Positions 1 to 8,969 of a stretch of 35,574 bases of DNA are shown here, piece by piece. A program made the position numbers and the translations under genes. Numbering within the stretch: the stretch's first letter is position 1; each line of letters begins with the position of its first letter. This stretch comes from Lentilactobacillus dabitei (GTDB taxonomy: Bacteria > Bacillota > Bacilli > Lactobacillales > Lactobacillaceae), in NCBI RefSeq assembly GCF_019061365.1, contig NZ_JAHPPD010000014.1:2818-38391 (forward strand), in the 5' to 3' direction. Under the pieces are notes generated by a model, which was given only the letters and a program-made list of their open reading frames with translations, searched no databases and was not told the origin of the DNA.

Positions 1-45
1 TCCTTTTTAAATTTTTACATGCCCCTCAAACCTGAATTTCATGTG

Positions 46-54
46 TGATACAAT
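46..54 (+). promoter_or_regulatory. Candidate extended -10 promoter for the penicillin-binding protein gene
   Basis: TACAAT at 49-54 is preceded by TG at 46-47 with one spacer base, which is the extended -10 pattern. No good -35 box lies 16-18 bases upstream. It sits 29 bases before the chosen start codon. The promoter is inferred only from motif match and position. Confidence 0.4.
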
Positions 55-83
55 GTGTAAGTATTTATAAAAGGAGCATGAGT

Positions 84-2171
84 ATGAACAACAATTCAAC
101 CAAATCATTTAGGAAAAAGGCTGGACCTTTGTTTAGACGATTTAATCGCTTTTGTCGAAAGTATCATTTGGTTAAATGGTTGGTTGTTTTGTTCCTGAGT
201 GTTGGATTGATGACGAGTACCTACTTAGTGTTCCTGGCTAAAACGGCTCACGTCCAAAATCTTGAATCCTCGCTTGCCAAAACAACTGAAATTTTTGACG
301 CAAGTAACCATAAGGCAGGAGAACTATATGCCCAAAAAGGGACTTACGTTCAACTAAATAAAGTTTCGAAAAATATTCCCAAGGCCGTTCTTTCTACTGA
401 GGACCGTAATTTCTACCATGAATATGGTTTTTCATTCAAGGGAATTGCTCGGGCAGTGTTTTTACTATTAAAGAACAAAATCTTACATCGTGATTATATC
501 AGCGGTGGTGGGAGCACATTAACCCAGCAATTGGTCAAGAATGCGTATTTATCGCAAGAACAGACCATGACTCGAAAGCTCAAAGAATTATTCCTGTCAA
601 TTCAGGTCGAAAATGTTTATTCCAAAAAAGAAATTTTGACGATGTATCTTAACAACGCGTACTTTGGTAACGGAGTATGGGGCGTTCAGGATGCTTCCCA
701 AAAATATTTCGGTCAAAATGCGATTGATTTATCGGTTCCCGATGCCGCAGTGTTGGCAGGGATGCTGACGTCGCCGAGTGCGTTTAACCCAATTGACCAT
801 CCCAAAGCTGCTAAATGGCGGCGCAACGTGGTTCTTCAATTGATGGTTGAAAACAATCAATTGACGCAATCGCAGGCTGATTATTATAAGAAAACACCGA
901 TTGTCTTGCGTGATACCTATGTTCGAAAAGATGGGTATAAATATCCCTATTACTTCGATGCGGTTATCGATGAGGCGATCAGCAAGTATGGGCTGACTGA
1001 ATCCGAAATCATGAATCGTGGTTATCGAATTTACACCAATCTGAATCAATCCCAACAGCAGGCAATGCAGACAACGTTTAATAATAATTATTACTTCCCG
1101 GCAAATGCTGCTGATGGAACAAAGGTGCAGGCTGCTTCGATCGGTGTTTCTCCAAGTACTGGTGGCGTAACTGCCGTTGTTGGTGGCCGGGGTCAACACG
1201 TCTTCCGGGGATATAACCGAGCAACCCAGATTAGTCGGCAGCCCGGGTCGACCATGAAGCCCCTTGCGGTTTACACACCTGCATTAGAAGCTGGGTACAA
1301 GTTTGATTCAGAGTTGGTCGACAAGAAAAAGTCGTATGGTGCTAATCACTATACGCCGAAGAATTACAATAACGTTTACCAAGGTAAGGTTCCAATGTAT
1401 GAAGCGTTGGCTCAGAGTATGAATGCCCCAGCTGTTTGGCTGCTTAATCAAATCGGGGTTAATCGCGGTTACCAATCTGTGAAGGACTTCAATATCCCGG
1501 TTACTAAGAAAGACAAGAACCTTGCTTTGGCACTCGGTGGGATGGACGGCGGCGTTTCACCCCAACAGATGGCTGGAGCCTATACCGCGTTTGCCAATGG
1601 TGGTAAAGTGGTTAAGCCCTTCTACATTCGTAAAATTGTCGACTCGACAGGTAAAGTTGTGGTGGACAACACGGCCAAGCAACAAGGTCGTCAAATTATG
1701 TCAGCTTCCGTTGCCAAGCAAATGACCAGTATGATGCTGGGCGTTTTCAATAACGGAACTGGCGTGGATGCGAAGCCTTATGGGTATCAAGTTGCCGGGA
1801 AAACCGGAAGTACAGAGGCCGATGATACCGGTTCGGCGGATGCAACCAAGGACAAATGGATTATTGGTTATACACCAGATCTGGTTGTCGCAACTTGGGA
1901 AGGCTTCGACAGTACCAGCCAAGCTCATCATCTTGAAAATCTGAGTGGGACAGGCGTTGGCCCATTGTTCAAGAACGAGATGCAGACGATGTTGCCATAC
2001 ACCAAGAACTCAACGTTCAATACCAAGGATGCCCAAACGATTGTTCAAGGTGAAAGTAATAATGATAATCTTTGGGATACGATTCAGAAGAAAACGGATG
2101 AATACTCTAATAAGTTTGAACAAAAGGCTAAAGAGTTTGTGGACGATGCCAAGAGCTGGTTTGGCCATTAA
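84..2171 (+). CDS. Class A penicillin-binding protein (bifunctional transglycosylase/transpeptidase, PBP1A family)
   Basis: Membrane-anchored enzyme that polymerises lipid II glycan strands and cross-links the stem peptides. The 695-residue protein has a basic cytoplasmic N-terminus, one membrane segment at about residues 32-51, then a GT51 domain with the TEDRNFY motif (catalytic Glu near residue 106) and GGSTLTQQ. The transpeptidase domain shows STMK (Ser389), SMN (445-447) and KTG (573-575), so all three penicillin-binding motifs are present. An ATG further upstream at 78 is almost on top of the AAGGAG at 71-76, whereas the ATG at 84 has 7-base spacing and is preferred. In Bacillus the Ecs region also carries a class A PBP gene (pbpF), which fits this neighbourhood. 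The family is certain; the exact paralogue name (pbp1A, pbp2A or pbpF) is not. Confidence 0.95.
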   Translation: MNNNSTKSFRKKAGPLFRRFNRFCRKYHLVKWLVVLFLSVGLMTSTYLVFLAKTAHVQNLESSLAKTTEIFDASNHKAGELYAQKGTYVQLNKVSKNIPKAVLSTEDRNFYHEYGFSFKGIARAVFLLLKNKILHRDYISGGGSTLTQQLVKNAYLSQEQTMTRKLKELFLSIQVENVYSKKEILTMYLNNAYFGNGVWGVQDASQKYFGQNAIDLSVPDAAVLAGMLTSPSAFNPIDHPKAAKWRRNVVLQLMVENNQLTQSQADYYKKTPIVLRDTYVRKDGYKYPYYFDAVIDEAISKYGLTESEIMNRGYRIYTNLNQSQQQAMQTTFNNNYYFPANAADGTKVQAASIGVSPSTGGVTAVVGGRGQHVFRGYNRATQISRQPGSTMKPLAVYTPALEAGYKFDSELVDKKKSYGANHYTPKNYNNVYQGKVPMYEALAQSMNAPAVWLLNQIGVNRGYQSVKDFNIPVTKKDKNLALALGGMDGGVSPQQMAGAYTAFANGGKVVKPFYIRKIVDSTGKVVVDNTAKQQGRQIMSASVAKQMTSMMLGVFNNGTGVDAKPYGYQVAGKTGSTEADDTGSADATKDKWIIGYTPDLVVATWEGFDSTSQAHHLENLSGTGVGPLFKNEMQTMLPYTKNSTFNTKDAQTIVQGESNNDNLWDTIQKKTDEYSNKFEQKAKEFVDDAKSWFGH

Positions 2172-2247
2172 TTAATCCTAATCCCAACAGAGTCCGAGTA
2201 GCTTTTGTGTTAAACTAAAAGAAATACAAATTAAGGTGGAAAATTTA

Positions 2248-2592
2248 ATGAATGAAAAATTAACGGATCTTGCGACTCAATTACAACAGGAATTGATCAC
2301 GACCAAAGAATATACTGATTTGAAGGGTACCTACGAAAAACTGCAAGCAGACGCTGACACCTTTAAATTATTCAAACAATTCCAACAAACTCAGATGCAA
2401 TTACAACAGAAGCAGATGCAAGGGACTCAACCAACCCAAGAAGAAATTCAAAATGCGCAAGCAATGGCAACTAAAATGGGACAAAGCCCAATTATTTCTG
2501 AATTGATGAACAATGAAAAGGCACTTAATAAGGTCTTAGGTGATGTGAATGATTTGGTCACCAAACCAATCATGGAATTGTACCGGAATTAA
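2248..2592 (+). CDS. yheA: YlbF/YheA family protein (UPF0342)
   Basis: A 114-residue, highly helical and glutamine-rich protein (runs such as QFQQTQMQLQQKQ at the middle) of the DUF964 group that includes YheA, YlbF and YmcA. Length and overall pattern match YheA/UPF0342. YlbF and YmcA form a complex that affects RNase Y in Bacillus; a role for the YheA branch is not established, so no function is assigned. The ATG at 2248 follows AAGGTGG at 2233-2239 with good spacing; a GTG at 2236 lies inside that ribosome binding site and is rejected. In Bacillus subtilis yheA is near yhaM-yhaN-yhaO, and the same neighbours follow here. Confidence 0.85.
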   Translation: MNEKLTDLATQLQQELITTKEYTDLKGTYEKLQADADTFKLFKQFQQTQMQLQQKQMQGTQPTQEEIQNAQAMATKMGQSPIISELMNNEKALNKVLGDVNDLVTKPIMELYRN

Positions 2593-2631
2593 TAAGTAAA
2601 GTTGGAATTGTTTTTTGTCCAGATTCTACCG

Positions 2632-2686
2632 TTTAAGCAATAGCGCAGCCATTCCTGATGTGGAGTGGTTGCGCTATTGGCTTAAA
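2632..2686. repeat. Long intergenic inverted repeat (stem of about 20 bp)
   Basis: Left arm 2632-2651 and right arm 2666-2686 are reverse complements, apart from one G-U type position and one bulged C, around a 14-base loop. The core is AATAGCGCAGCC against GGTTGCGCTATT. No T-tract follows on either strand, so it is not a typical intrinsic terminator. It lies between yheA and the yhaO operon, and could act as an mRNA 3' end stabiliser or a weak bidirectional terminator. Confidence 0.7.
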
Positions 2687-2726
2687 TACCTCAAATCCAG
2701 TCATTCATGCGGAGAAAGGAACTAAT

Positions 2727-3965
2727 ATGAAATTTATTCATGCCGCGGATTTACATTTAGACAGTCCTTTTCAGGGCTTACATAACGACTCTCTGCCAAC
2801 ACCTTTGTGGGAACAGATCCGCCAATCAACGTTTACCTCTTTTCGACGGATTGTTGACGGTGCGATTGATCAAAATGTGGACTTCGTCTTGCTGGCAGGG
2901 GATCTTTTTGATCGCCAAGAGCGCAGTGTTTCTGCACGAGTTTTTTTAATTCAACAGTTACAAAGATTGGCGGATGCAAGGATCCCAGTCTTGATTATTT
3001 TTGGCAATCATGATTATTACAGTGGCGACCTAAAGCAACTAGGCTATCCGGACAATACCAGCGTTTTCGGCAATCAGGTTGAAACCAAAAAGATTCAGCT
3101 ACTAAATGGCCAGGTTGTTGCCATTACGGGATTTAGCTTTCAAAACCAGTGGGTTAATGAACCTATGATCAATGATTATCCGAATGCGGTGGCCGCTGAT
3201 TGGAATATCGGCATGCTCCATGGTAGCTTGGCTGGGTTAGACTCACCTGAAGCCAACTATGCGCCGTTTACACTGGAGCAACTTCAATCGAAAAATTACG
3301 ATTATTGGGCGTTGGGACACATTCACAAACGCCAATCACTTGACGATAAGGGATTAATTAACTATTCAGGTAATACCCAGGGCAGACATATTAATGAAAC
3401 CGGGGAAAAAGGTTACTTGCTGGTTCAAAGCACTGGACACGAATTGACAACTGCTTTTCAGCCAACTTCACCAATTGTTTGGGAAGTTGTCGCGATGAAA
3501 ATCACTGATAAATCGGTTGATAATTTGGCGAATTCAATTATGAATGCCCTTTCCAAGCAACATTATTCGAAGCTACATTTCATCAGAATTCGGTTGACTG
3601 CCGATCAAGCAATTCCCGATAAAATTTTGGAATCGTTGGCTAGTGGAGACTTATTAACGGCCGTTCAACAAATGAACACAGGCAGCTGGCAACAGTTAAA
3701 TACGTGGGTGACCTCAATTAAGGCAGCTACTGGATCTCAAAGAATTATCAGCAGTCTTGACCAATCTTTTTTTGACGAGGCTAAGCAGCAAACTCTCACT
3801 TCTGAGCAACTTGATCAACTAACCCAACAGAGCCTGGATAAGTATCCGTTCATCAAGGCTGACTTAGCCACTCGTAATAGCCAACAGGATATTTTTGAGC
3901 AGACAACTGCTATTTTACAGCGTCATGTCAGTGGTGCCGAGGACGGGGAGGCCAGTCAGAAGTGA
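2727..3965 (+). CDS. yhaO: DNA repair exonuclease YhaO (SbcD/Mre11-type metallophosphoesterase)
   Basis: Calcineurin-like phosphoesterase of the Mre11/SbcD class, expected to be the nuclease partner of YhaN. The 412-residue protein carries the ordered metal-binding motifs: DLHLDS near residues 8-13, AGDLFDR, FGNHDYY, LHGS and GHIHKRQ, all in the first 220 residues, followed by a variable C-terminal region. The start at 2727 follows GGAGAAAGGA; the reading frame is open upstream into the inverted repeat, but no ribosome binding site is seen there. The stop codon overlaps the GTG start of yhaN, indicating translational coupling. The family and pairing are secure; the physiological substrate is not. 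Confidence 0.93.
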   Translation: MKFIHAADLHLDSPFQGLHNDSLPTPLWEQIRQSTFTSFRRIVDGAIDQNVDFVLLAGDLFDRQERSVSARVFLIQQLQRLADARIPVLIIFGNHDYYSGDLKQLGYPDNTSVFGNQVETKKIQLLNGQVVAITGFSFQNQWVNEPMINDYPNAVAADWNIGMLHGSLAGLDSPEANYAPFTLEQLQSKNYDYWALGHIHKRQSLDDKGLINYSGNTQGRHINETGEKGYLLVQSTGHELTTAFQPTSPIVWEVVAMKITDKSVDNLANSIMNALSKQHYSKLHFIRIRLTADQAIPDKILESLASGDLLTAVQQMNTGSWQQLNTWVTSIKAATGSQRIISSLDQSFFDEAKQQTLTSEQLDQLTQQSLDKYPFIKADLATRNSQQDIFEQTTAILQRHVSGAEDGEASQK

Positions 3966-6547
3966 TTATTAAAGAGTTAGTGATATACGGATACGGAAAG
4001 TGGGTCGATCAGCATTTTTCCTTCGCCACCCCTTTACAAGCCATTTATGGGCCGAATGAAGCCGGTAAGAGTACGATTATAGATTTTATCGAATCAATGC
4101 TCTTTGGCTTTCAAAACAAAAAGCAGGCCGTTCATGGGCAATTTTATCCAAAGACGTCTAAAGCATACGGTGGCGAGCTCATTTTTGAACAAGGTCATCA
4201 AAATTATAAGTTAGTAAGAATAGATGGGCCGAAGGGCGGCAACGTCAAATTCTTTGATATTGATCACGATATTGAACTCCCATCGGCTGATTTTGAAGCG
4301 CTCCTTTCCCCAATTGATCGACAATCGTATAATCAACTATTTTATTTTGGTGATTTCGATAAAAAAGAATTTTATAAAACTGACGAAACCGATTTAGGAT
4401 TGCGGATTCAGCAAATTGGGGTGACAGACGCCGATAAATGGGCCGGACTCCAAAAAGAACTTTCAAAAATGGCTGATGAATTATATAAGCCCCGTGGTCG
4501 AAAGCAACAAATCAATGTCAAATTGAAAGACTACCATGAGCTCGAGCAAAAAGTTCAAGATGCCAAAAAAGCTTATCCAGCGTATTTAAACCTTCAAAGC
4601 AAATTAGATGACGTCACGGCCAACTATGCTCATCAGCACAATGAGCTACTACAATTACAAAGACATATTCAAGCCGACCAGCAACTCGAGAGCTATTTGC
4701 CTTTAATTCGAGAGCGGAGTGAGTTGGCAAAAATCAGTGAAAATGACTTATTAACCGGATTTGACGACACTGACGAAGCAATTTTTGATCGTTATCGCGC
4801 CGATATCACGTCGGTTATTGCTCAGGTTAAAGACAATCAAAAACAAGTTGATGAAATTAAAAAAGCTTCCAGTGAGACTCCTGCACAACACTTCTATGAA
4901 GAAAATCAATTTCAAATTGATGCATTGATGGGTGATTTGGCAGGCCAGCGAAATGTTGCCTCGCGCATTCAATTGATGAGCAGTCAACGTGACAAGACTC
5001 AAGAGAAGTTATTACAGCTAAAGGCGAGTCTTCCTAAGAATGAGGCCGGGGAGTTACCATTACCATTTCCCAATGATCAAATGAACCATATTAATGAGTT
5101 GCTCAGACAGCAGGGGAATCTCAAAGATCAACTTAGAAATGGTGAAAGTCGAACGACTCGTCGACCAAAGCCCGCGAAGAAATCTTTGACGCCTTACTAT
5201 GTAATAGCTGGTATCATCGCATTAGTGGCGATTCTGGTAAGCCAGCATGCCGTCATCAGCATCATTGGGTATTTAATGGCACTTGGTATTCTTGGGTGGG
5301 GATTCACCCAACAACGAAATCAATCACGCGATCAGTTCTCGAGCCAACCCATTACTGATCAGCAAGCCCTCAATCGGCAATTAGCTGTTATTCAAAATCA
5401 GTTGCAACAAATTTCATCCGATTACCGACTAAGTGGAATTGAGGAAGCAAAATGGTTTTCCATTCAATCCGCACTTCATCAAGTCGACGATTTACAACAA
5501 TCTCTGAGTGAAAATAATCATCAGCTTGAAGCTGAGCAAAAAAAGTATGAGCACTATCTTGACCAATGGCAATTCGCAAGAGATTGGATTCATTTCGATC
5601 CCGATGCATATACGCATAATCTCGATTTACTTGAACAAACTGTTAATCATTGGCAACAACAATTTGCTGAATTTAGGCAAAAACAAAAGAACTTGGTTAT
5701 TTTCCAAAACTTAGTTGATCAAACGAACGCTAAGTTAACTCAAACAAAAAAGCAGGTAACCGATTTTTTGACCCAACGAGCCGTTCATTCTGAAGATGAA
5801 TTTAAGCGGACCCTTGCGCAACAAAAACAATTACGTGAAAAGTTACGACGCAAAGCTGAACTTAATGAGCAACTTGAAGGAGCTAACATTAATATGCCAA
5901 ATGATTTGGATGAGTCAAAGTTAAAGACTAAACTTGATCAAGAACGGCAACGACTTGACGACCTTCAAAGATCCGTCAATAATATGAGTGAACAGAAGGC
6001 TGAATTGAATGTTCAACTCACTCATTTGGTGGAAAGCGGGCATTATTTTGACCTGAGACAACAGCTTGCTAATTTGGAAACTGACATTTTGGATGATCTT
6101 CATCGTTATTTGGCGTTGCAATTATCGACCAGATGGATTCAAAATGTGTTAAACATTGCAACAAAGGGCAGGGTGCCTAAGATTCTTAAATTGGCCAAAC
6201 AATATTTTGCGACGCTAACCGATCATCAATACAAAAACATTCTATTTGAGAATGAAATCAGTGTTGTCAGAAAAGACGATGTTGCCTTCACAGTCAATGA
6301 ATTATCAAAGGGGACTTTGGAACAATTATATCTTGCGCTCATCTTATCGATGACAGTGGGTTTTAGCGACCAATACCCGTTGCCAATCATGATTGATGAT
6401 GGCTTTGTCAACTTTGATAAAACGCGAAGACAGGCCGCCTTTGCGATTCTTAAGCAAGTCAGCCAGAAAACACAGGTACTGTACTTTACCGCTAATGATG
6501 AAATTCGAAATCATGGGTTTGAAGTATTGGATTTAAGTCAATTTTAG
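3962..6547 (+). CDS. yhaN: YhaN, Rad50/SbcC-like AAA ATPase with a central membrane segment
   Basis: SMC/Rad50-like ATPase paired with YhaO. Of 861 residues, the N-terminus has a Walker A at 30-38 (GPNEAGKST). Long Gln- and Glu-rich coiled coils flank a central hydrophobic hairpin at about 410-450, with two candidate membrane helices. The C-terminus has an ABC signature (LSKGTLEQ) and a Walker B (LPIMIDDGF). The ATPase head is thus split across the ends, as in Rad50, but a membrane hairpin stands where Rad50 has its zinc hook. The start is GTG at 3962, overlapping the yhaO stop by 4 bases, with GGGGAGG at 3945-3951. The Bacillus homologue is also called SbcE; that name is from family knowledge only. 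Confidence 0.93.
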   Translation: MIIKELVIYGYGKWVDQHFSFATPLQAIYGPNEAGKSTIIDFIESMLFGFQNKKQAVHGQFYPKTSKAYGGELIFEQGHQNYKLVRIDGPKGGNVKFFDIDHDIELPSADFEALLSPIDRQSYNQLFYFGDFDKKEFYKTDETDLGLRIQQIGVTDADKWAGLQKELSKMADELYKPRGRKQQINVKLKDYHELEQKVQDAKKAYPAYLNLQSKLDDVTANYAHQHNELLQLQRHIQADQQLESYLPLIRERSELAKISENDLLTGFDDTDEAIFDRYRADITSVIAQVKDNQKQVDEIKKASSETPAQHFYEENQFQIDALMGDLAGQRNVASRIQLMSSQRDKTQEKLLQLKASLPKNEAGELPLPFPNDQMNHINELLRQQGNLKDQLRNGESRTTRRPKPAKKSLTPYYVIAGIIALVAILVSQHAVISIIGYLMALGILGWGFTQQRNQSRDQFSSQPITDQQALNRQLAVIQNQLQQISSDYRLSGIEEAKWFSIQSALHQVDDLQQSLSENNHQLEAEQKKYEHYLDQWQFARDWIHFDPDAYTHNLDLLEQTVNHWQQQFAEFRQKQKNLVIFQNLVDQTNAKLTQTKKQVTDFLTQRAVHSEDEFKRTLAQQKQLREKLRRKAELNEQLEGANINMPNDLDESKLKTKLDQERQRLDDLQRSVNNMSEQKAELNVQLTHLVESGHYFDLRQQLANLETDILDDLHRYLALQLSTRWIQNVLNIATKGRVPKILKLAKQYFATLTDHQYKNILFENEISVVRKDDVAFTVNELSKGTLEQLYLALILSMTVGFSDQYPLPIMIDDGFVNFDKTRRQAAFAILKQVSQKTQVLYFTANDEIRNHGFEVLDLSQF

Positions 6548-6557
6548 GAGGTGCATC

Positions 6558-7553
6558 ATGGCAAAACAATTAATGGATTTAAAATTGGATGAAGAATTTG
6601 ACTTATATGTATTGTTGAAGGAAGCGAAAAAACGAGTCGCCAAAAACGGGAAAAACTTTATCTCGTTAGTTTTTCAGGATCCTTCAGGCCAGCTGCCGGG
6701 CAAGTATTGGGATGCATCTGATCAAGATATCCAACAGTTCTCCCAAGGACGCGTTGTCTTGCTCAAGGGGAAGCGGGAAAATTATATGAATGCGCCACAG
6801 GTGAGAATTATGGCAATGCGCTTGGCAAGGGATGATGAGCCTCATGATCCGCTTGCGTTTGTCAAACGAGCGCCGATGAGTCGATCACAGATGGAGGATA
6901 TCATTAACCAAACAATTTTTGAGATCACCAATGCCACCTATAATCGCGTTGTCAGAGCGCTGATTTCGAAACATGCTGATGCATTCTTTACATTTCCGGC
7001 TGCTAAATCGAATCACCATGATTTTGCTGGTGGGTTGGCTTTTCATACCATTTCGATTCTGCGTTTGGCCCATTCCGTCGTGAACCAATATAATGAAATT
7101 GATGCACCGTTATTATATGCCGGGGCAATTCTTCACGACTTGGGCAAAACAATTGAGTTGTCCGGTCCTGTGGCTACTGAATATACTTTGGCAGGGAACT
7201 TGCTTGGTCATCTAAGCATTATGGATGCGGAAATCGTAGAAGCTGCCGATAAACTAGGAATTAGTAAAGACTCACAGGATCTGATTCTATTAAGGCATAT
7301 GATATTGGCGCACCATGGCCTTCTCGAATATGGGTCACCAGAACGTCCGCAAATATTAGAAGCCGAAATTTTGCATCATCTGGATGAGCTTGATGCAACC
7401 ATTATGATGATTCAAGGTGCTCTTAAGAATGTCAATCCAGGAGACTATACAGACCGAATCTTTGGATTGGATAATCGACGCTTTTACAAGCCAAAACTAA
7501 CCATTGAAACTGGGAAAAAGCCGACTGGCCCAGCCCAAAGCCAGTTATTTTAG
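6558..7553 (+). CDS. yhaM: 3'-5' exoribonuclease YhaM
   Basis: Degrades RNA (and DNA in vitro for the Bacillus enzyme) from the 3' end. The 331-residue protein starts with an OB-fold region (about 15-95, including KRENYMNAPQVRI), followed by an HD domain. HHDFAGGLAFHT begins near 152 and LHDLGKT lies near 191-197, which gives the metal-binding His and His-Asp pair; HHLDELDA follows later. The length is close to Bacillus YhaM. AGGAGGTG immediately upstream and a gap of 10 bases from yhaN place it last in the yhaO-yhaN-yhaM operon, which ends at the terminator at 7579. Confidence 0.95.
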   Translation: MAKQLMDLKLDEEFDLYVLLKEAKKRVAKNGKNFISLVFQDPSGQLPGKYWDASDQDIQQFSQGRVVLLKGKRENYMNAPQVRIMAMRLARDDEPHDPLAFVKRAPMSRSQMEDIINQTIFEITNATYNRVVRALISKHADAFFTFPAAKSNHHDFAGGLAFHTISILRLAHSVVNQYNEIDAPLLYAGAILHDLGKTIELSGPVATEYTLAGNLLGHLSIMDAEIVEAADKLGISKDSQDLILLRHMILAHHGLLEYGSPERPQILEAEILHHLDELDATIMMIQGALKNVNPGDYTDRIFGLDNRRFYKPKLTIETGKKPTGPAQSQLF

Positions 7554-7578
7554 CTGTATGATTGGCAAATTTAGGAAT

Positions 7579-7620
7579 AAAAAAGATTGAATCCTGATAC
7601 TGAGGATTCAATCTTTTTTT
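7579..7620. terminator. Bidirectional intrinsic terminator between yhaM and prsA
   Basis: A perfect hairpin with arms AGATTGAATCCT and AGGATTCAATCT around a short loop, flanked by A6 on the left and T7 on the right. It can terminate both the plus-strand yhaM transcript and the minus-strand prsA transcript. Confidence 0.93.
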
Positions 7621-7639
7621 GATAATAGATTATAAAGAA

Positions 7640-8521
7640 TTACTTCTTCTTTGAGCTTGATGAGAGGTAATCAGACAAGACGTTTTGAAGGTCTTTATCT
7701 TGGATAGTAACGTTACCCTTCTTCAAAACTTTAGAAACAACTGAATGCAAGGTATTGCTATCAGCCATCTTCTTATCAACGATCTGGCTCTTTAATTCAC
7801 TTTCATGGTCTTTGTAATTACCCTTGGCTGGATGGTTAACCATTTGAATCACTTGATAACCATATTGAGTCTTAACAGGGGTCTTCGTGTATTCACCGTT
7901 CTTTAAGTTAAAAGCAGCTTTCTTGAAGTTGCTGTCAAGTGAAGTATTAGTGTTGTCAAATGCGGCAATTCGGCCACCTTTGTTCTTAGTAGCAGTATCA
8001 GTTGAGTACTTCTTAGCCAAGCTTGAGAAGCTCTTGCCAGCCTTGAGTTGCTTGATAACGGTCTCGGCAGTTGATTTCTTTGATACCAAGATTTGGTTAA
8101 CAGTTACTTTTGGTTGATATGACTTGAACTGGTCTTTAAGTTGAGCGTCAGTAATTTTAACGTTATCCTTAACGGCTGCTTTCAATAAGAGATTTGAACG
8201 GATCGAATCTTTTAATTGTGAAGCGGTCATGCCGTTTTGTTGGAGAACGGCGTTAAATGATGAGCCATATTGCTTCTTGTATTTGTTAAACTCACTATTA
8301 ACTTCTGACTTCTTAACTTTGTCACCGTATTGCTTCTCCAGAACTTTGTTCAAGATCATTTGTTGCAATACTTGTTTACCACTTGAAGTACTCTTTAAGC
8401 TGCTATAATAGGCACTTTCCGTGATTTTACCACCGTCAGTAGTTGCAACAGATTTGCTGCCACATGCTGCAAGAGTAAAACTCATAAGTACGCCGGCTAA
8501 AACGATTAGCCACTTTTTCAT
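7640..8521 (-). CDS. prsA: PrsA peptidyl-prolyl isomerase / foldase lipoprotein
   Basis: Extracytoplasmic lipoprotein that helps exported proteins fold at the membrane-wall interface. The 293-residue protein has a lipoprotein signal peptide ending in LAAC, with the lipidated Cys at residue 20. An N-terminal SurA-like helical region follows, then a parvulin rotamase domain (VNQILVSKK through [10 protein letters not shown], about 135-230), and a lysine-rich tail. The ATG at 8521 gives a clean signal peptide; a start four codons upstream would add MCFC and is less likely. The ribosome binding site (GGATG) is modest. Its location beside hit and ecsAB is conserved with Bacillus. Confidence 0.96.
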   Translation of the reverse strand: MKKWLIVLAGVLMSFTLAACGSKSVATTDGGKITESAYYSSLKSTSSGKQVLQQMILNKVLEKQYGDKVKKSEVNSEFNKYKKQYGSSFNAVLQQNGMTASQLKDSIRSNLLLKAAVKDNVKITDAQLKDQFKSYQPKVTVNQILVSKKSTAETVIKQLKAGKSFSSLAKKYSTDTATKNKGGRIAAFDNTNTSLDSNFKKAAFNLKNGEYTKTPVKTQYGYQVIQMVNHPAKGNYKDHESELKSQIVDKKMADSNTLHSVVSKVLKKGNVTIQDKDLQNVLSDYLSSSSKKK

Positions 8522-8552
8522 ACAAAAACACATCCATTTCTACAATAGTATT

Positions 8553-8569
8553 CGTTTGTAAAGCAAACG
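8553..8569. promoter_or_regulatory. Inverted repeat in the prsA upstream region
   Basis: CGTTTG and CAAACG are separated by five bases, 31-48 bases upstream of the prsA start. On the minus strand the repeat lies just upstream of a weak TACTAT -10-like box and overlaps the -35/-10 spacer. It could be an operator or only a small RNA hairpin; no regulator is identified. Confidence 0.35.
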
Positions 8570-8653
8570 TTCCAGATAATAATAACATAATATTTGGAAT
8601 ATTTATAACCTGTCCCTGAATTTAAACAAATGTTCATAATTAGCTGAAGTTTG

Positions 8654-8968
8654 TTAAGGCTTCTTGGTAAGGTTTGAACTATATTTGGTAATCTCTTCGA
8701 TCCGCGGCTGGATTTGGAAGAGGGCATCATCCATATCTCGCTGAATTGAATTAATTGCCTTTGTGAGTTCAGGTAGTTGTTCTTTAAAAGTTGCAAAAGA
8801 TTTCTTGAAATCTTCATAAGAATTTTTCCATTCATCCGCTGCCGCTTTTTTGGCCATGATTGATTCCTTAGTCTTACTAACGAATGCAGCAGGCGTTTCC
8901 TTTCGAGAATAGAGGTAGGCACCAGCTACAAATACCGACGTCCCGGCAATCTTAAAAAATGTTTTCAT
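8654..8968 (-). CDS. Small YhaH-like (YtxH-type) membrane-anchored protein
   Basis: A 104-residue protein of unknown function. It has one N-terminal membrane segment (about residues 4-20, KIAGTSVFVAGAYLYS) followed by a charged, helical, coiled-coil-like tail (ITDE/K-rich to the C-terminal LTKKP). The start codon comes one base after the stop of the upstream HIT gene, so the two are coupled; the GGGTGATTAGG just before it can serve as ribosome binding site. A GTG at 8977 would also be in frame but overlaps the HIT gene. Bacillus yhaH lies in the same hit-prsA interval and has the same plan, so YhaH-like is an inference from position and architecture. Confidence 0.85.
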   Translation of the reverse strand: MKTFFKIAGTSVFVAGAYLYSRKETPAAFVSKTKESIMAKKAAADEWKNSYEDFKKSFATFKEQLPELTKAINSIQRDMDDALFQIQPRIEEITKYSSNLTKKP

Positions 8969-8969
8969 C

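Noticed and set aside
729-1199. 156-codon minus-strand frame inside the PBP gene
   Set aside because: Antisense to conserved PBP coding sequence, without a ribosome binding site or any recognisable domain.
8518-8922. 134-codon minus-strand frame spanning the prsA upstream region and the YhaH-like gene
   Set aside because: It is out of frame with the YhaH-like gene, which has the coupled start, membrane segment and conserved position. The frame's protein has no motif.
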